Source: a virus. Taken from it: DNA of 64,000 nucleotides. The stretch is taken from positions 1-64,000 of the IMG/VR virus record IMGVR_UViG_3300032224_000782; one strand, given 5' to 3'. How positions within the stretch are numbered: position 1 is the stretch's first letter; every line of letters starts with the position of its first letter. The notes beneath the pieces were generated by a model. It ran no database searches, was not told the origin of the DNA, and saw nothing but the letters and a program-made list of their open reading frames with translations. A program made the translations under genes and the position numbers. Positions 8,192-18,692 of this stretch are shown one piece after another.

Positions 8192-8701
8192 ATGGCAGTT
8201 GTCCAAATAAGTCAAATTAAACATCGCAGGGGAACCAGCGAAAACTTGCCGCAGTTAGCCAGTGCTGAGTTAGGGTGGAGTATTGATTCCCAACAACTTT
8301 ACATTGGTAACGGTACACTAGCTGAAGGTGCGCCACAAGTAGGTAATACTAGGATTCTTACAGTAAATGATTTACCGTTTGCTAATGCTAATGTAATTGT
8401 TGCCCCTACACTGAACAATAACTCAACTGCAAATATCACAGCACTAGTGTTTACCAGTGATACACCCGCTGTTCAAATAAATTATGCAATTCAACGTGGT
8501 ACTAATTTTAGAACCGGCACAATGGAAATAACACAATACGGTAGCAATATGGCCTACACTGACAATTACACAGAGACTGCAAATATCGGTGTAACTCTTA
8601 ATGTTACTCAAGCGGCAAATACAGCTCAAGTTAGTTACACCACTACCAGTACCGGTATTGATGCTAATTTGAAATACAGTTTAAACTCTTTTACTTTTTA
8701 A
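8192..8701 (+). CDS. Tail-fibre/baseplate structural protein, mtd-N-like start
   Basis: 169 residues. The N-terminal 55 residues (QIKHRRGT, AELGWS, QQLYIGNGT) match the trimerisation/attachment module found at the start of many phage tail fibres and tropism determinants. The rest is Thr/Asn/Ala-rich beta sequence. AGGAAAAG precedes the ATG. The short length suggests a baseplate- or collar-attached fibre rather than the main receptor-binding fibre. Confidence 0.7.
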   Translation: MAVVQISQIKHRRGTSENLPQLASAELGWSIDSQQLYIGNGTLAEGAPQVGNTRILTVNDLPFANANVIVAPTLNNNSTANITALVFTSDTPAVQINYAIQRGTNFRTGTMEITQYGSNMAYTDNYTETANIGVTLNVTQAANTAQVSYTTTSTGIDANLKYSLNSFTF

Positions 8702-8720
8702 TCAAACTTTATAGCAAACT

Positions 8721-9167
8721 ATGTGGACTCTATTACCCAGCGAGAGACTTCGCTGTTGGCAAGACTTTCGAAAAGATATTAGCTCAAAAACTTTTGAACA
8801 AGCATTACAAGACACACAACACCTTTGGAGTTATGCTCCATATGTTGCTCATTATTTGACTACTGACCACGTAGAAGAATGGCCTGGCCCTTGGGAATTG
8901 ATTTATGAAAACTACTATTGTGATCTTGCAAAAGCTCTTGGAATAGTGTATACTTTGTATCTATGCGACCATAAGCCCGAATTAGAAATAAGAGTATATA
9001 ATGAACCTTCAACCAAGGAACAATATAATTTAGTATTTGTTGACCGAGGAAAATATGTACTTAATTTGGTTCACGACGAGGTAGTAAATAAACAACAAGT
9101 TAGCAAAGAACTAAAATTAGTCAGGACCCTTTCTGCAGAAGAACTGGGTCTTTATAAATTACAATAA
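8721..9167 (+). CDS. Unknown protein preceding nrdA
   Basis: 148 residues, Trp- and Tyr-rich (WTLLPSERLRCWQDF, WSYAPYVAHYLT). No motif recognised. It lies 10 bases before nrdA with no promoter between, so it is probably expressed with the ribonucleotide reductase genes. I recall related proteins near nrd genes in other T4-like phages, but have no functional evidence. Confidence 0.55.
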   Translation: MWTLLPSERLRCWQDFRKDISSKTFEQALQDTQHLWSYAPYVAHYLTTDHVEEWPGPWELIYENYYCDLAKALGIVYTLYLCDHKPELEIRVYNEPSTKEQYNLVFVDRGKYVLNLVHDEVVNKQQVSKELKLVRTLSAEELGLYKLQ

Positions 9168-9177
9168 GAGAAAATCA

Positions 9178-11475
9178 ATGACAGCGATTCAAGTAACAAA
9201 ACGAGACGGTAGAAAAGAACAATTAGATTTAGAAAAATTACACAAAGTGGTGTTTTGGGCCACTAAAGACATTACAGGTGTCAGTGCTAGTGAATTGGAA
9301 ATTAGAAGCCACATTCAATTCTACAATGGCATTAAGACTGCTGATATTCAAGAGACCATGATTAAAAGTGCCGCTGACCTTATCAGCGAAGAAACTCCTA
9401 ACTATCAATATGTAGCAGGCAGACTAATCAACTATCATTTACGCAAAGAAGTCTATGGTGCTTATGAACCTTGCACATTATTAGAACTAGTCAAGCGTAA
9501 TGTGGAGCGTGGATTTTACGACCCAGGTCTTCTCGCCGATTACACAGAAGAAGAGTGGGCAACGTTAAACACTTACATTGACCACACTAGAGATGAAAAC
9601 TTTACCTATGTGGCCATGGAACAATGGCGCGGTAAGTATCTAGTGCAGAATCGTGTTACCGGAGAAATTTTTGAAACACCACAAATAGCTTATATGTTAA
9701 TTGCGGCTACATTGTTTCAAAATTATACCAAGGAAACAAGATTAAAATGGGTAAAGGATTACTATGACGCAACTAGCCTTCATGATATTAGCCTTCCCAC
9801 TCCTATTATGGCTGGAGTTAGAACTAGTCAAAAACAGTTCTCCAGTTGTGTGCTTATTGAAACTGATGACAGTCTTGATAGTATTAATGCTACTGCAAGT
9901 AGTATTGTTAAGTACGTGAGTCAAAAGGCTGGCATTGGTATTGGTGCAGGACGAATACGTGCCCTAGGATCGCCCATTCGCAATGGCGATGCTTATCACA
10001 CAGGCGTAGTTCCATTTTACAAATATTTCCAAACAGCCACACGTAGTTGTAGCCAAGGTGGAGTGCGTAATGGTGCCGCAACCTTGTACTATCCAATTTG
10101 GCACTATGAAGTAGAAGACCTTCTTGTATTAAAGAATAACAAGGGCACAGAGGATAATCGTGTACGTCACATGGATTATGGCGTTCAATTTAACAAATTA
10201 ATGTACGAAAGACTTATCACCGGTGGCGATATTACCTTGTTTAGTCCCCACGATGTGCCTGAAATGTATGAGGCTTTCTTCAATGATCAGGACCGTTTTA
10301 AAGAATTATATGAACGTGCAGAACGCAATACCAAGTTGCGTAAGAAAACATTTAAAGCAGTTGACTTGTTTGGTCGCTTTATGCAGGAACGTAAGGACAC
10401 AGGTCGTATCTATTTAATGAACGTAGACCATGCCAACACACATAGTCCATTCAAAGAAAAGATTGCTCCAGTTAAGATGAGTAATTTATGTACTGAAATT
10501 GATTTGCCTACTGTACCTCTTAAAGACATTAACGATCCCGACGGACGTATTGCATTGTGTACATTGTCAGCAACCAATTGGGGCAATGTTAAAAAGCCTG
10601 AAGACTTTGAACGTATGTGTACATTGGCAGTGCGTGGATTAGATGCGTTGTTGAGTTATCAAAATTATCCTGTGTTGGCCGCAAGATTAGCCACAGAAGA
10701 ATTCCGCCCATTGGGTATTGGTATTATTAACTTTGCTTACTTCCTAGCCAAGCATGATGTTAGTTATAGTGACCCACGTGCATTGGCACTGGTAGATGAA
10801 TATGCAGAAGCATGGAGTTACTACTTGATCAAAGCCAGCGTTGAACTTGCTAAAGAACAAGGACCTTGCACACGTTGGCAAGATTTAAAATCTGCTGATG
10901 GCATTTTACCTATCGACACACGTAAGTCAGAAGTTGACGAACTAGTAGCATATCAAGAACGTATGCCTTGGGCAGAACTACGTGAGGATGCAAAAAAATA
11001 TGGACAGCGTAATGCTACACTAATGGCACTGATGCCAGCAGAAACATCTGCACAGATTAGTAATAGTACAAACGGCATTGAACCTCCACGTAGCTATGTA
11101 AGTATCAAACAAAGCAAGCACGGAGTATTGAAGCAAGTAGTGCCTGAATATCGCCGTTTAAAGAACAAATATGAGCTATTATGGGACCAAAAGAGCCCAG
11201 AAGGCTACCTAAAACTATGTGCTATTCTACAGAAGTACATTGACCAAGGTATCAGCGTTAATACGTCATATAATCCACATCACTATGATGATGAAAAAAT
11301 TCCAATGAGTGAAATGTTGGGACATCTATTGTTGTGCTATAAGTATGGTACTAAGCAATTATATTATTTTAACACCATGGATGGCCAAGGTGAGGTTGAT
11401 ATTGATAAGTTGGCAGAGACTAAAACTGTTGAACTACCTGTTGACGTAGAAGACTGTGATAGTTGCGTAATTTAA
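9178..11475 (+). CDS. nrdA: Ribonucleotide reductase class Ia, large subunit NrdA
   Basis: 765 residues, full length. It converts ribonucleoside diphosphates to deoxy forms for phage DNA synthesis. The N-terminus ([10 protein letters not shown]-type ATP-cone) is followed by the ten-stranded barrel with MSNLCTEI (catalytic Cys and Glu), [11 protein letters not shown] (second redox Cys), and a C-terminal CDSC pair that shuttles electrons from thioredoxin or glutaredoxin. It is followed after 10 bases by nrdB, then by a glutaredoxin gene. Confidence 0.97.
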   Translation: MTAIQVTKRDGRKEQLDLEKLHKVVFWATKDITGVSASELEIRSHIQFYNGIKTADIQETMIKSAADLISEETPNYQYVAGRLINYHLRKEVYGAYEPCTLLELVKRNVERGFYDPGLLADYTEEEWATLNTYIDHTRDENFTYVAMEQWRGKYLVQNRVTGEIFETPQIAYMLIAATLFQNYTKETRLKWVKDYYDATSLHDISLPTPIMAGVRTSQKQFSSCVLIETDDSLDSINATASSIVKYVSQKAGIGIGAGRIRALGSPIRNGDAYHTGVVPFYKYFQTATRSCSQGGVRNGAATLYYPIWHYEVEDLLVLKNNKGTEDNRVRHMDYGVQFNKLMYERLITGGDITLFSPHDVPEMYEAFFNDQDRFKELYERAERNTKLRKKTFKAVDLFGRFMQERKDTGRIYLMNVDHANTHSPFKEKIAPVKMSNLCTEIDLPTVPLKDINDPDGRIALCTLSATNWGNVKKPEDFERMCTLAVRGLDALLSYQNYPVLAARLATEEFRPLGIGIINFAYFLAKHDVSYSDPRALALVDEYAEAWSYYLIKASVELAKEQGPCTRWQDLKSADGILPIDTRKSEVDELVAYQERMPWAELREDAKKYGQRNATLMALMPAETSAQISNSTNGIEPPRSYVSIKQSKHGVLKQVVPEYRRLKNKYELLWDQKSPEGYLKLCAILQKYIDQGISVNTSYNPHHYDDEKIPMSEMLGHLLLCYKYGTKQLYYFNTMDGQGEVDIDKLAETKTVELPVDVEDCDSCVI

Positions 11476-11485
11476 GGATTTTCAA

Positions 11486-12613
11486 ATGAGCGTATTTAAT
11501 ATTAATAATAAGAGTGATCACACACAAGCATTGGCTTTTTTAGATCCCAGTGGTGCAGTTAACCTGCAACGGTACGAGACGTTAAAGTATAGACAGTTTG
11601 AAAAGTTAACAGACAAACAACTGGGATTCTTTTGGCGTCCTGAAGAAGTTGATTTACTACGTGATGCCAAAGACTTTAAAGAACTAACAGACTTTGAAAA
11701 GCATATCTTTACCAGTAATTTAAAACGTCAGATTTTGCTAGATAGTGTACAAGGTCGTAGTCCCAATCTTGCGTTCTTACCTCTTGCTACAATTCCTGAG
11801 TTAGAGACTTGGATTGAAACTTGGGCATTCAATGAAACTATTCATAGTCGCAGTTATACACACATCATTCGCAATGTTTACAGCAACCCCAGTGAAGTGT
11901 TTGATGAAATATTAAAAATTGAACCTATCATTAACTGTGCCAAAGATATTAGCAAGTATTACGATGACTTGATTGAAGCCAGCTTGTGGTATCAAACATT
12001 GGGAGTAGGCACACATACAGTTAACGGCAAGGAAATTGTAGTTGACATGTATGCCCTTAAGAAAAAACTGTGGATGTGTCTCAACTCAGTAAACGCATTA
12101 GAAGGCATTCGATTCTATGTTTCTTTTGCTTGCTCGTGGGCATTTGCTGAATTAAAGAAAATGGAAGGCAATGCTAAAACTATTAAGTTGATTGCACGTG
12201 ATGAAAATATTCATTTGGGCAGTACACAGACTTTGATCAAATTGTTGCCACAAGACGATGCTGACTATGCTAAGTTAAAAGAAGAAACTAAAGCAGAATG
12301 TGAAGCCATGTTCTTACAAGCAGCACAGCAAGAAAAAGAGTGGGCAGAATACTTGTTTAAAGATGGATCAATGATTGGACTTAACAAGCAATTACTCTGT
12401 GACTATGTGGATTGGCTAACTTGCAAGCGTATGACAGCAGTTGGCCTACACTGCGGTATTAAAACAGGATCAAACCCTTTGCCTTGGACCGCAAAGTGGA
12501 TTGCTGGTGCCGATGTACAAGTTGCTCCACAGGAAACAGAAATATCTAGTTATGTAATCGGTGGCACTAAACAAGACGTTGACAGTTCTACATTTAAAGG
12601 TTTTAGCCTTTGA
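11486..12613 (+). CDS. nrdB: Ribonucleotide reductase class Ia, small subunit NrdB
   Basis: 375 residues. The di-iron site and radical are intact: Asp86, Glu117, His120 and radical Tyr124 ([11 protein letters not shown]), plus the later ARDENIH ligands. Spacing is offset by two residues from E. coli NrdB, which it resembles closely. This suggests a proteobacterial origin or close shared ancestry. The C-terminal tail GFSL is the NrdA-docking peptide. The next gene overlaps its stop by four bases. Confidence 0.97.
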   Translation: MSVFNINNKSDHTQALAFLDPSGAVNLQRYETLKYRQFEKLTDKQLGFFWRPEEVDLLRDAKDFKELTDFEKHIFTSNLKRQILLDSVQGRSPNLAFLPLATIPELETWIETWAFNETIHSRSYTHIIRNVYSNPSEVFDEILKIEPIINCAKDISKYYDDLIEASLWYQTLGVGTHTVNGKEIVVDMYALKKKLWMCLNSVNALEGIRFYVSFACSWAFAELKKMEGNAKTIKLIARDENIHLGSTQTLIKLLPQDDADYAKLKEETKAECEAMFLQAAQQEKEWAEYLFKDGSMIGLNKQLLCDYVDWLTCKRMTAVGLHCGIKTGSNPLPWTAKWIAGADVQVAPQETEISSYVIGGTKQDVDSSTFKGFSL

Positions 12614-13626
12614 TAAAAGTTTTTAATCCGTCGGCTTCGATTGATGTATTTGCTGATTGGTTTGAAGATAACAAATATTTTCAACCTACTACTGAATTAA
12701 AGGAAGTATTGGCACAGCCCATTAAGATAGCGTGTTTGCCTGTATTCTTTAATATTGCAAAAGTCAACAATCTAAAACAACCAGTTCCTGATACTGATCA
12801 ATTTGACTTAATTCTATTAAGCGACATAGAATATTTTACCATGGCTGAAATAGCGCAATGGATCACAAAGTCTAACATTAAAAATTATTGTTTGGCAATG
12901 GGATCATTGAAGAAAATTGTCAACATAGACAACGTTATCTATAGGCCATGGTGGGCGTTCAATTTAATGAACCGTAATCGTTACACCGACACTAACTTGC
13001 CCAATAAACCTTTTTTATTTGATGCATTGTTGGGTCGCATTAAGCCCCATAGATCTTTGGTTATGAATAGGTTTACAGAATCTAACTTGTTGGATAAGTC
13101 CATTGTTACGTATCGGAAAAGTGTATTTGATTATCACAACGACGATTCAAGGGATTATGTATCTCCTAATTTGAATCCTACATGGGAAGTGCAAGAAAAC
13201 ATAGACTATGCAGTCAGCGATCAAATGCCTTGGAAAATTTATGAACAAACATATTATTCTGTTGTAACAGAAACGTTGGGTGCAGACACATTCTTTTGGA
13301 GCGAGAAAACAACGAAACCATTATTATCGCAGCGTGTATTTGTGCATGTGGGATCTGCGGAATTTTTACGTACCTTACATGCCTTTGGCTTCAAAACATT
13401 TGGTTCGATTATAGATGAAAGTTACGATCAAATAACAAACAACAAAGACAGATGGAATGCTGCGTTTGATCAAATTGAATTATTGTCTAAGTTGGATCCT
13501 GAAGAAGTATTAACAAAAACAGCAGACATTAGACTACACAACTACAATAGACTACATGAATTTCGAAAAGAAATCAAAACACAGATGCTAGGAATGGTAT
13601 ATAATAAGATAAAGGAAATAAGATGA
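12610..13626 (+). CDS. Glycosyltransferase-like protein, paralogue 1 of 3
   Basis: 338 residues. The C-terminal half has SVVTET, then [18 protein letters not shown], then [15 protein letters not shown]. This chain is shared with the minus-strand genes at 33435 and 39205. The EKxxKP segment followed by a strand and GFKTF resembles the acceptor/donor domain of GT10 fucosyltransferase-like GT-B enzymes. The glycosyltransferase assignment is by resemblance only. Placed between nrdB and glutaredoxin, overlapping both by four bases. Confidence 0.55.
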   Translation: MIKVFNPSASIDVFADWFEDNKYFQPTTELKEVLAQPIKIACLPVFFNIAKVNNLKQPVPDTDQFDLILLSDIEYFTMAEIAQWITKSNIKNYCLAMGSLKKIVNIDNVIYRPWWAFNLMNRNRYTDTNLPNKPFLFDALLGRIKPHRSLVMNRFTESNLLDKSIVTYRKSVFDYHNDDSRDYVSPNLNPTWEVQENIDYAVSDQMPWKIYEQTYYSVVTETLGADTFFWSEKTTKPLLSQRVFVHVGSAEFLRTLHAFGFKTFGSIIDESYDQITNNKDRWNAAFDQIELLSKLDPEEVLTKTADIRLHNYNRLHEFRKEIKTQMLGMVYNKIKEIR

Positions 13627-13877
13627 TCACAGTATATTCTAAAAATAACTGCCCATTTTGTGTACAAGCAAAAAACTTGTTAACACTTAAAGGCATAGAA
13701 TACGAAGAAATTAACATAGAACAAAATCCAGATGCTAGGGCATTTGTATTAGAGCAAGGTCACAGAACTGTGCCTCAAATCTATAAAGATGGAAAACTAC
13801 TAGTTGAAGGTGGATTCCAAGGACTATCAAAATTAACTGAAGAAGAACTCAAGGAACGTGTAAATGCTATTATCTAA
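13623..13877 (+). CDS. Glutaredoxin
   Basis: 84 residues, classic monothiol/dithiol fold with active site Cys10-Pro-Phe-Cys13 and the cis-proline motif TVPQIY, then a GG-containing glutathione-binding turn. It supplies electrons to NrdA. Located just after nrdB (one gene between), which fits. Its 3' end overlaps the next gene by 14 bases. Confidence 0.93.
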   Translation: MITVYSKNNCPFCVQAKNLLTLKGIEYEEINIEQNPDARAFVLEQGHRTVPQIYKDGKLLVEGGFQGLSKLTEEELKERVNAII

Positions 13878-14175
13878 ACCCTATACCAACGGCGACATTG
13901 TTGCTTTTAAACTAGTAAACGGCGACGAAATTGTTGCCAAATTGATAGAACAAACTACCGACGGCTGGATAATTAACAAACCCTGTACAGTTGTGCCCAG
14001 TGAACGTGGATTAGGACTCATGCAAAGCCTGTTTTCTGTGGATATAAATAAGGATGTAGTGCTTAAAAGTGAGCATGTTATGATGCATGCCCCTACATTA
14101 AAAGCATTGGAAGACCATTACATTGAAACCACAACAGGTATCAAAACATTAGGTAAAGGTCCTATAATTACATAA
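13864..14175 (+). CDS. LSm/Hfq-like small beta protein
   Basis: 103 residues. The pattern GDIVAFKLVNGDEIVAKLIEQTTDGWIINKPCTVVP is that of an Sm-like five-strand barrel, followed by a helical tail with HVMMHAP and DHYIETTTGI. Related proteins are common in T4-like phages of aquatic bacteria. RNA binding is an inference from the fold-like pattern; it could equally be a structural adaptor. Confidence 0.55.
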   Translation: MLLSKPYTNGDIVAFKLVNGDEIVAKLIEQTTDGWIINKPCTVVPSERGLGLMQSLFSVDINKDVVLKSEHVMMHAPTLKALEDHYIETTTGIKTLGKGPIIT

Positions 14176-14183
14176 GGATTAGC

Positions 14184-14522
14184 ATGCCAGGTATAGCAAG
14201 ATTAGGAGATATATTAGGTCCAGGTGGGATATTAGTGGGCCCAATTAGTCCTGATGTATTTGTCAATGGACGCCCAGTGGCACTGGAAGGTTGCATATAC
14301 ACTCCCCATCCTTGTTGCGGCGCTATAGGATGTCCTCCCACACATTGTTTCGGTCCAACCTTTGCCATACCAGCAGGCGTAACAGTTAATGGCTTACCGC
14401 CTATTGTAAAAGGTAGCATTGGACTCTGTGGAGACACAGTAAAAACTGCCAGCAGTGATGTAATTATTGCAGGTGGTGGTTTAGGTGGCATTGGTGGATT
14501 GGCAGCAGGAGCATTAAAGTAA
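14184..14522 (+). CDS. PAAR-domain spike tip protein
   Basis: 112 residues, mostly PAAR repeat (MPGIARLGD, DVFVNGRPVALEG, HPCCG, CPPTHCFGP, VTVNGLPPIVKGS). PAAR proteins form the zinc-bound cone at the tip of the T4 gp5 spike (gp5.4-like) and pierce the outer membrane. The His/Cys residues around 42-56 are the metal ligands. The C-terminal GGGLGGIGGLAAG tail is flexible. Ribosome site AAGGA at 14174. Followed by the Hint protein. Confidence 0.9.
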   Translation: MPGIARLGDILGPGGILVGPISPDVFVNGRPVALEGCIYTPHPCCGAIGCPPTHCFGPTFAIPAGVTVNGLPPIVKGSIGLCGDTVKTASSDVIIAGGGLGGIGGLAAGALK

Positions 14523-14525
14523 ACT

Positions 14526-15533
14526 ATGACAACACCAGCAGTATATAAAGGATTAGTTCCTAGTAAAACAAATGGGGGCTTGACTCCCTTGCAATTGGCA
14601 TTGGCCAACGACATGGCCACGGGAAAATTACCTTTTGGCGTTAACATTGATTTTCTTGCCGCCATGCGAATCTATGCACACACCGATCCTTTAGTTCCAA
14701 TTGATTTTGTAAATCAAGGCAATAAACAAAAAGAAGTTAACAAGATTTTCTATGTTGGCGGCAAAAACCCATTACCACAAGATGCTGGAATTTCAGACCG
14801 AGAAGCAAGAGCACCTACTGTGGCACGTAACATTGCTGGTGTGATGTATACTGTATTCGGGGATGATATTTTTATACTTAGAGAATCTCCAGATTGTGGA
14901 CCTGACGAAAGTATCTATGAGCAAACATCTGTTGGTAAAAAATCAACAGTGGCGGTGGGATCGTTTGCGTATTATGGAAGAAAAGTAATATTTGGTGGTC
15001 CTGTGTCGTCTGGATCAAATCCTGGATTTGGCGGATGTTGTTTTATTGCAGGTACAAAAATTACCATGGCTGATGGTTCTACAAAAAATATAGAAGATGT
15101 AGAAATCGGAGAACAAGTCATTGGTAAAGATAATGTTATTAACAATGTTGTGAACTTTATAAGACCCGGACTGGGTGACCGTAAACTAGTGGGATTTAAT
15201 AATGGGACAGCATTTATGACCAGCGATCATCCTGTTTATACTCAAGCTGGGTGGAAATCTTATGATCCCATTGCTACCATGGAAAAATATTCAGTATTTG
15301 AAGATTTACCAGTAACACAGCTAATGCCAGGCGATGTTATTGTAACATTAGACGGGCAAGGATTACTTATTGATTCTATACAAACGGAAGATGGTCCTGC
15401 GGAACTAGAAGTTTATAATTTTGAACTTGACGGCAACAACACCTACATAGCCAACAATCTTGTTGTACACAACAAAGGCATGTCAGCCAGTTGTAGCTCA
15501 CCAGGTGCAACTGGCTGTAGTGCAGGCGGTTAA
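14526..15533 (+). CDS. Hint (intein-like) domain protein of the tail spike region
   Basis: 335 residues. Residues 1-165 are an unknown virion-type domain. From Cys171-Cys172 (CCFIAGTKITMADGS) to about 317 is a Hedgehog/intein (Hint) domain: block A CFIAGT, block B TSDHPVYT (His235), and the C-terminal VVHNKG with His315-Asn316. The residue after Asn is Lys rather than Cys/Ser/Thr, so cleavage rather than full splicing is expected, as in bacterial intein-like domains. The last 18 residues are a Cys/Ser/Gly tail. No homing endonuclease insert is present. Confidence 0.85.
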   Translation: MTTPAVYKGLVPSKTNGGLTPLQLALANDMATGKLPFGVNIDFLAAMRIYAHTDPLVPIDFVNQGNKQKEVNKIFYVGGKNPLPQDAGISDREARAPTVARNIAGVMYTVFGDDIFILRESPDCGPDESIYEQTSVGKKSTVAVGSFAYYGRKVIFGGPVSSGSNPGFGGCCFIAGTKITMADGSTKNIEDVEIGEQVIGKDNVINNVVNFIRPGLGDRKLVGFNNGTAFMTSDHPVYTQAGWKSYDPIATMEKYSVFEDLPVTQLMPGDVIVTLDGQGLLIDSIQTEDGPAELEVYNFELDGNNTYIANNLVVHNKGMSASCSSPGATGCSAGG

Positions 15534-15539
15534 CATACA

Positions 15540-17411
15540 ATGGCAACAACTATACCAACCACAATCTCAACCTCGGATATGCAAAATATCATTGATACTT
15601 TGCAGGCTTCAAGTCAAAGTATTTTAAAAGCTCAATCTGCTGATTTTGCTAAAAATGCTTATGTAGACGAAAGTGAAATTTTGTTTAATCCTGATGGAGA
15701 AGCCACAGCTGAAACTTTTGGTGTTAACAGTGGTGTTTATTTTGGGTCACTTAGCGCCCAAGGCAACATGGTTGCTATGATGCTAAACACTGGTAACATC
15801 AAACTTAATAAAACAGAAACAGGTATAACACCATACCTGTCAGGTTATTTTAGACAATACTATCAAGACCCCACAGAGTGTACATTTGGTTCCAATTCAG
15901 TAATGCCTGCATTAACTGGTGTTATGGCAGACAAGTACACCAATATGCCAGGTAATTTTCTTTACTACGTTGATCTACAATTAACTAGATTAACGGGCAG
16001 TAACTTATTTGATAATTTTTATTTTATCAATTCGTTTAATCAGACTCTGGGATGGATATTAACAGCAAATGATTATATTGCTGGATTGAATAATGCTCAA
16101 GGAAATAATTTAGCCTATTACGGGTCTAAAAATTACGTAGATTTAGTGACTCAAGGGTTTAATACATACCAAAAAGGTCAAGCATTAACCAAAACATTTA
16201 ACAGCATCGGTCGAATGGTACAAAGTGTACCTGATGGGCATTTTGGTACTCCCAATGCAGTTGCTAAAACTCTAATAGATCTAGGGCTGGGTGCAATTGG
16301 TAATCTAACAACAACGTTGGCCAAAGCAGGCGTAAACTTTCAAGACATTTACAATCCTGTATACACTTCAGTTATTTCTCAAACTTTGGGATCTATTACC
16401 AATGGATCCGATCTTGCTACAGTACAATCAGTTGTAGGTAGCAGTATAAGAAACATGAACAGTTTACTAGACTATGCAAGTATTGAAGGTGTTAGTAAAT
16501 TGACCAATGACAGTGCTTTTAAAACGTTGGCAGATGTGGGCAAAGATTTATATCTAAAAGCGCCTAACTTTACATTTACCACTGGTACGGCTGTGGCTAC
16601 TATGATTCAAAACATTCAATCTGAAGTCAGCGCAAATGTAGAAGCAATTAGTACAGCCACAAGTTTGTTAACTCCAGAAATTATTGCTAGTCTACGCACA
16701 TTCTTGCCACAAACCATAGACAATAAGCCTGCTAGTATACTGAATGTAATTGGAATGGCATCAGGATACTTAACTGATTACATAAACAATGTTAATTTGG
16801 GAATAGCAAGACTTTATGCAACCAGTTATGGCCCAACAATAAGACAGTTGCTAACTGATATAACTCAGTATTATGGCGAAGTGGCATTAAGTGATGCAGA
16901 AGCTCGGGCCGCAGACAATTATGTCCCTAGCCCACCTGTAACCAAAGCAACCGGCCAGCAAGGATTCGCAAAAAATATTGGCAGAAGTAATACTCCCATC
17001 CAAGAACCTAACTATAACACTTATTGGAGTACCCAACTTGAAGCTAAGAAAAAAGCGTACTTTGATTTGTTAAACACTATTGTGAATGACAAAACAGGAG
17101 AGATTCCAGATATTGTCAATCAAATCAATAACAATTATGATTACGTGTGTCAGCAGTTATATTATGAATATCAAAATTATAACAAAGCAAATCTTAATAC
17201 AACAGCATTCAGTGACAATAGTCAGCTATTTTCGTTTGTAAGTTCCTTGCCAGAAAACGGTGTTGATCCAATTAACATAGGTACCGACTATTTGTTGTAC
17301 GGCATGTGTCAGCCAAATTCTTCAGGAGATTTGGCAAAATCTATTCTTGGCCAAAGCAAAAATAATCAAATTTTGGCCAATGCTGGAGTTCGAATCAAAG
17401 GCATTGTTTGA
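15540..17411 (+). CDS. Large virion structural protein (baseplate or tail)
   Basis: 623 residues, low in charge, rich in Asn, Thr, Ser, Leu and Ile, with long amphipathic helices. No catalytic motif seen. It lies directly after the PAAR and Hint genes and before the endolysin, so a baseplate or spike-associated role is likely. The C-terminal part (about 470-600) is richer in Tyr and Asn. Confidence 0.55.
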   Translation: MATTIPTTISTSDMQNIIDTLQASSQSILKAQSADFAKNAYVDESEILFNPDGEATAETFGVNSGVYFGSLSAQGNMVAMMLNTGNIKLNKTETGITPYLSGYFRQYYQDPTECTFGSNSVMPALTGVMADKYTNMPGNFLYYVDLQLTRLTGSNLFDNFYFINSFNQTLGWILTANDYIAGLNNAQGNNLAYYGSKNYVDLVTQGFNTYQKGQALTKTFNSIGRMVQSVPDGHFGTPNAVAKTLIDLGLGAIGNLTTTLAKAGVNFQDIYNPVYTSVISQTLGSITNGSDLATVQSVVGSSIRNMNSLLDYASIEGVSKLTNDSAFKTLADVGKDLYLKAPNFTFTTGTAVATMIQNIQSEVSANVEAISTATSLLTPEIIASLRTFLPQTIDNKPASILNVIGMASGYLTDYINNVNLGIARLYATSYGPTIRQLLTDITQYYGEVALSDAEARAADNYVPSPPVTKATGQQGFAKNIGRSNTPIQEPNYNTYWSTQLEAKKKAYFDLLNTIVNDKTGEIPDIVNQINNNYDYVCQQLYYEYQNYNKANLNTTAFSDNSQLFSFVSSLPENGVDPINIGTDYLLYGMCQPNSSGDLAKSILGQSKNNQILANAGVRIKGIV

Positions 17412-17443
17412 TGCTTTTTGTTCAATAAACTGCTATTATATTG

Positions 17444-17472
17444 TTGCTTTCTTTGCTGAAAAGCAGTATAAT
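17444..17472 (+). promoter_or_regulatory. Sigma70-type promoter for the lysis genes
   Basis: TTGCTT (17444-17449), 17-bp spacer, TATAAT (17467-17472). The 80-base leader ends with AAAGGAG before the endolysin ATG. This gives lysis genes a host-polymerase promoter separate from the tail genes. Confidence 0.65.
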
Positions 17473-17558
17473 AGTATCACTTAATGGGTAAACATAGCAT
17501 TTATTACCGATTTTTATCTGGTATATAAAACTACACTCTTTAAAGAAAGGAGAAAAAT

Positions 17559-18134
17559 ATGGCACTAGCTGTATCAAATCGCTATTATGACAGAGTGATT
17601 TTCGCAACCCGCAGTACAATGTTACTAGTGGGCCTGGTTCTGGTGATGATGATGGTCACCGCAGTAACCAAAAATAAATTTGCATCCTTACACCGTGCAA
17701 TTGAAATGCAAGACACCGTTGCCGCAACAGTTGCGGAACGCACCAAACAATTAGATTGTTTGACCAAAAACATTTACTGGGAGGCCGCTAGCGAGCCATT
17801 CGAAGGTAAAGTCGCAGTGGCACAAGTCACTATGAATCGAGTCAAATCCGGACATTACGGATCTGGCGTGTGTGGAGTAGTTTATCAGAAAAACGTATTC
17901 TACGAAAAAGTAATTTGCCAGTTTAGTTGGGCATGTGAAAACACACACAAAATTAAACCTGTGTATCCTAAACAGTACGCAGAAAGTGAAGAAGTGGCTA
18001 AGAAAGTTTTGTTGGAGAATTTTAAATTGTCCACACTAACTGAGGCCATGTACTATCACAACACCAGTGTTCGTCCTGGTTGGAAGAAAACTAAAATCAC
18101 ACAAATCGGCAATCACATTTTTTATAAGGACTAA
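17559..18134 (+). CDS. Endolysin, SleB-type cell-wall hydrolase with N-terminal membrane anchor
   Basis: 191 residues. Residues about 16-37 form one hydrophobic segment (signal anchor). Residues 68-190 match the Hydrolase_2/SleB family: NIYWEAASEPFEG with the catalytic Glu75, VAQVTMNRVKSG, CQFSWACE, AMYYHNTSVRPGW and IGNHIFY. These enzymes cleave the glycan backbone. The anchor suggests SAR-like or sec-dependent export. Strong AAAGGAG ribosome site. Confidence 0.88.
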   Translation: MALAVSNRYYDRVIFATRSTMLLVGLVLVMMMVTAVTKNKFASLHRAIEMQDTVAATVAERTKQLDCLTKNIYWEAASEPFEGKVAVAQVTMNRVKSGHYGSGVCGVVYQKNVFYEKVICQFSWACENTHKIKPVYPKQYAESEEVAKKVLLENFKLSTLTEAMYYHNTSVRPGWKKTKITQIGNHIFYKD

Positions 18135-18136
18135 TT

Positions 18137-18460
18137 GTGGAAATTAAGAACTTTACCCTCTTGGGTGTTATCGTTTTAATACGTAAATTTTTTCTGGACC
18201 ACTTTAAGAATATAACTGCCGAAACACTGGGATGGTTAGCCGCAATCACATTACATTGCTCTACCATTCCCAGTCTACTAGCACTGATGACAGGACTAAG
18301 TGATCGCGCCCCTGGCGTGGACATTATCATGTTTATCTATGCCAGTTTGATCTTGTTGTTTGCAAGAGCAATCGTGTTGAGAGACAGTCTCAACATCATT
18401 ACCATTGGCATTGGCTTTATTGCACAGGCCTTGGCAATGAGTTTCATATTGTTTAGATAA
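18137..18460 (+). CDS. Membrane protein next to endolysin, holin candidate
   Basis: 107 residues with about three hydrophobic segments (near 32-52, 60-77, 83-105). GTG start at 18137, supported by AAGGA at 18126-18130; it begins two bases after the endolysin stop. Size, topology and position fit a holin, although no holin family is recognised. Confidence 0.6.
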   Translation: MEIKNFTLLGVIVLIRKFFLDHFKNITAETLGWLAAITLHCSTIPSLLALMTGLSDRAPGVDIIMFIYASLILLFARAIVLRDSLNIITIGIGFIAQALAMSFILFR

Positions 18461-18480
18461 CAACTACACTAGGAGCTATT

Positions 18481-18690
18481 ATGCCACAAGTTACACAAAT
18501 TGAAGACAACGAAGAAGATTTTATTGACAGCATTGCTGACGGTGATTACATCTTTGTAGTCAGTAGCGATGGTCAATTAAAAAGTGTATTACTTCCACAG
18601 GAATTTGAAGCTGATCCTGCACCAGACTCCGTACAGCAAATTTTGACTGTGTTCGGAATTACTGGATTTGAAAATCAAACTATACATTGA
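18481..18690 (+). CDS. Small acidic protein
   Basis: 69 residues, strongly acidic (QIEDNEEDFIDSIADGD). AGGAG lies just upstream. Function unknown; last gene of the endolysin transcript before a run of short early-type genes. Confidence 0.6.
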   Translation: MPQVTQIEDNEEDFIDSIADGDYIFVVSSDGQLKSVLLPQEFEADPAPDSVQQILTVFGITGFENQTIH

Positions 18691-18692
18691 AC

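Noticed and set aside
14526-15533. Hint domain as a true protein-splicing intein
   Set aside because: The residue after the terminal Asn is Lys, and the C-terminal flank is only about 19 residues of low complexity, so there is no plausible host protein to be spliced.
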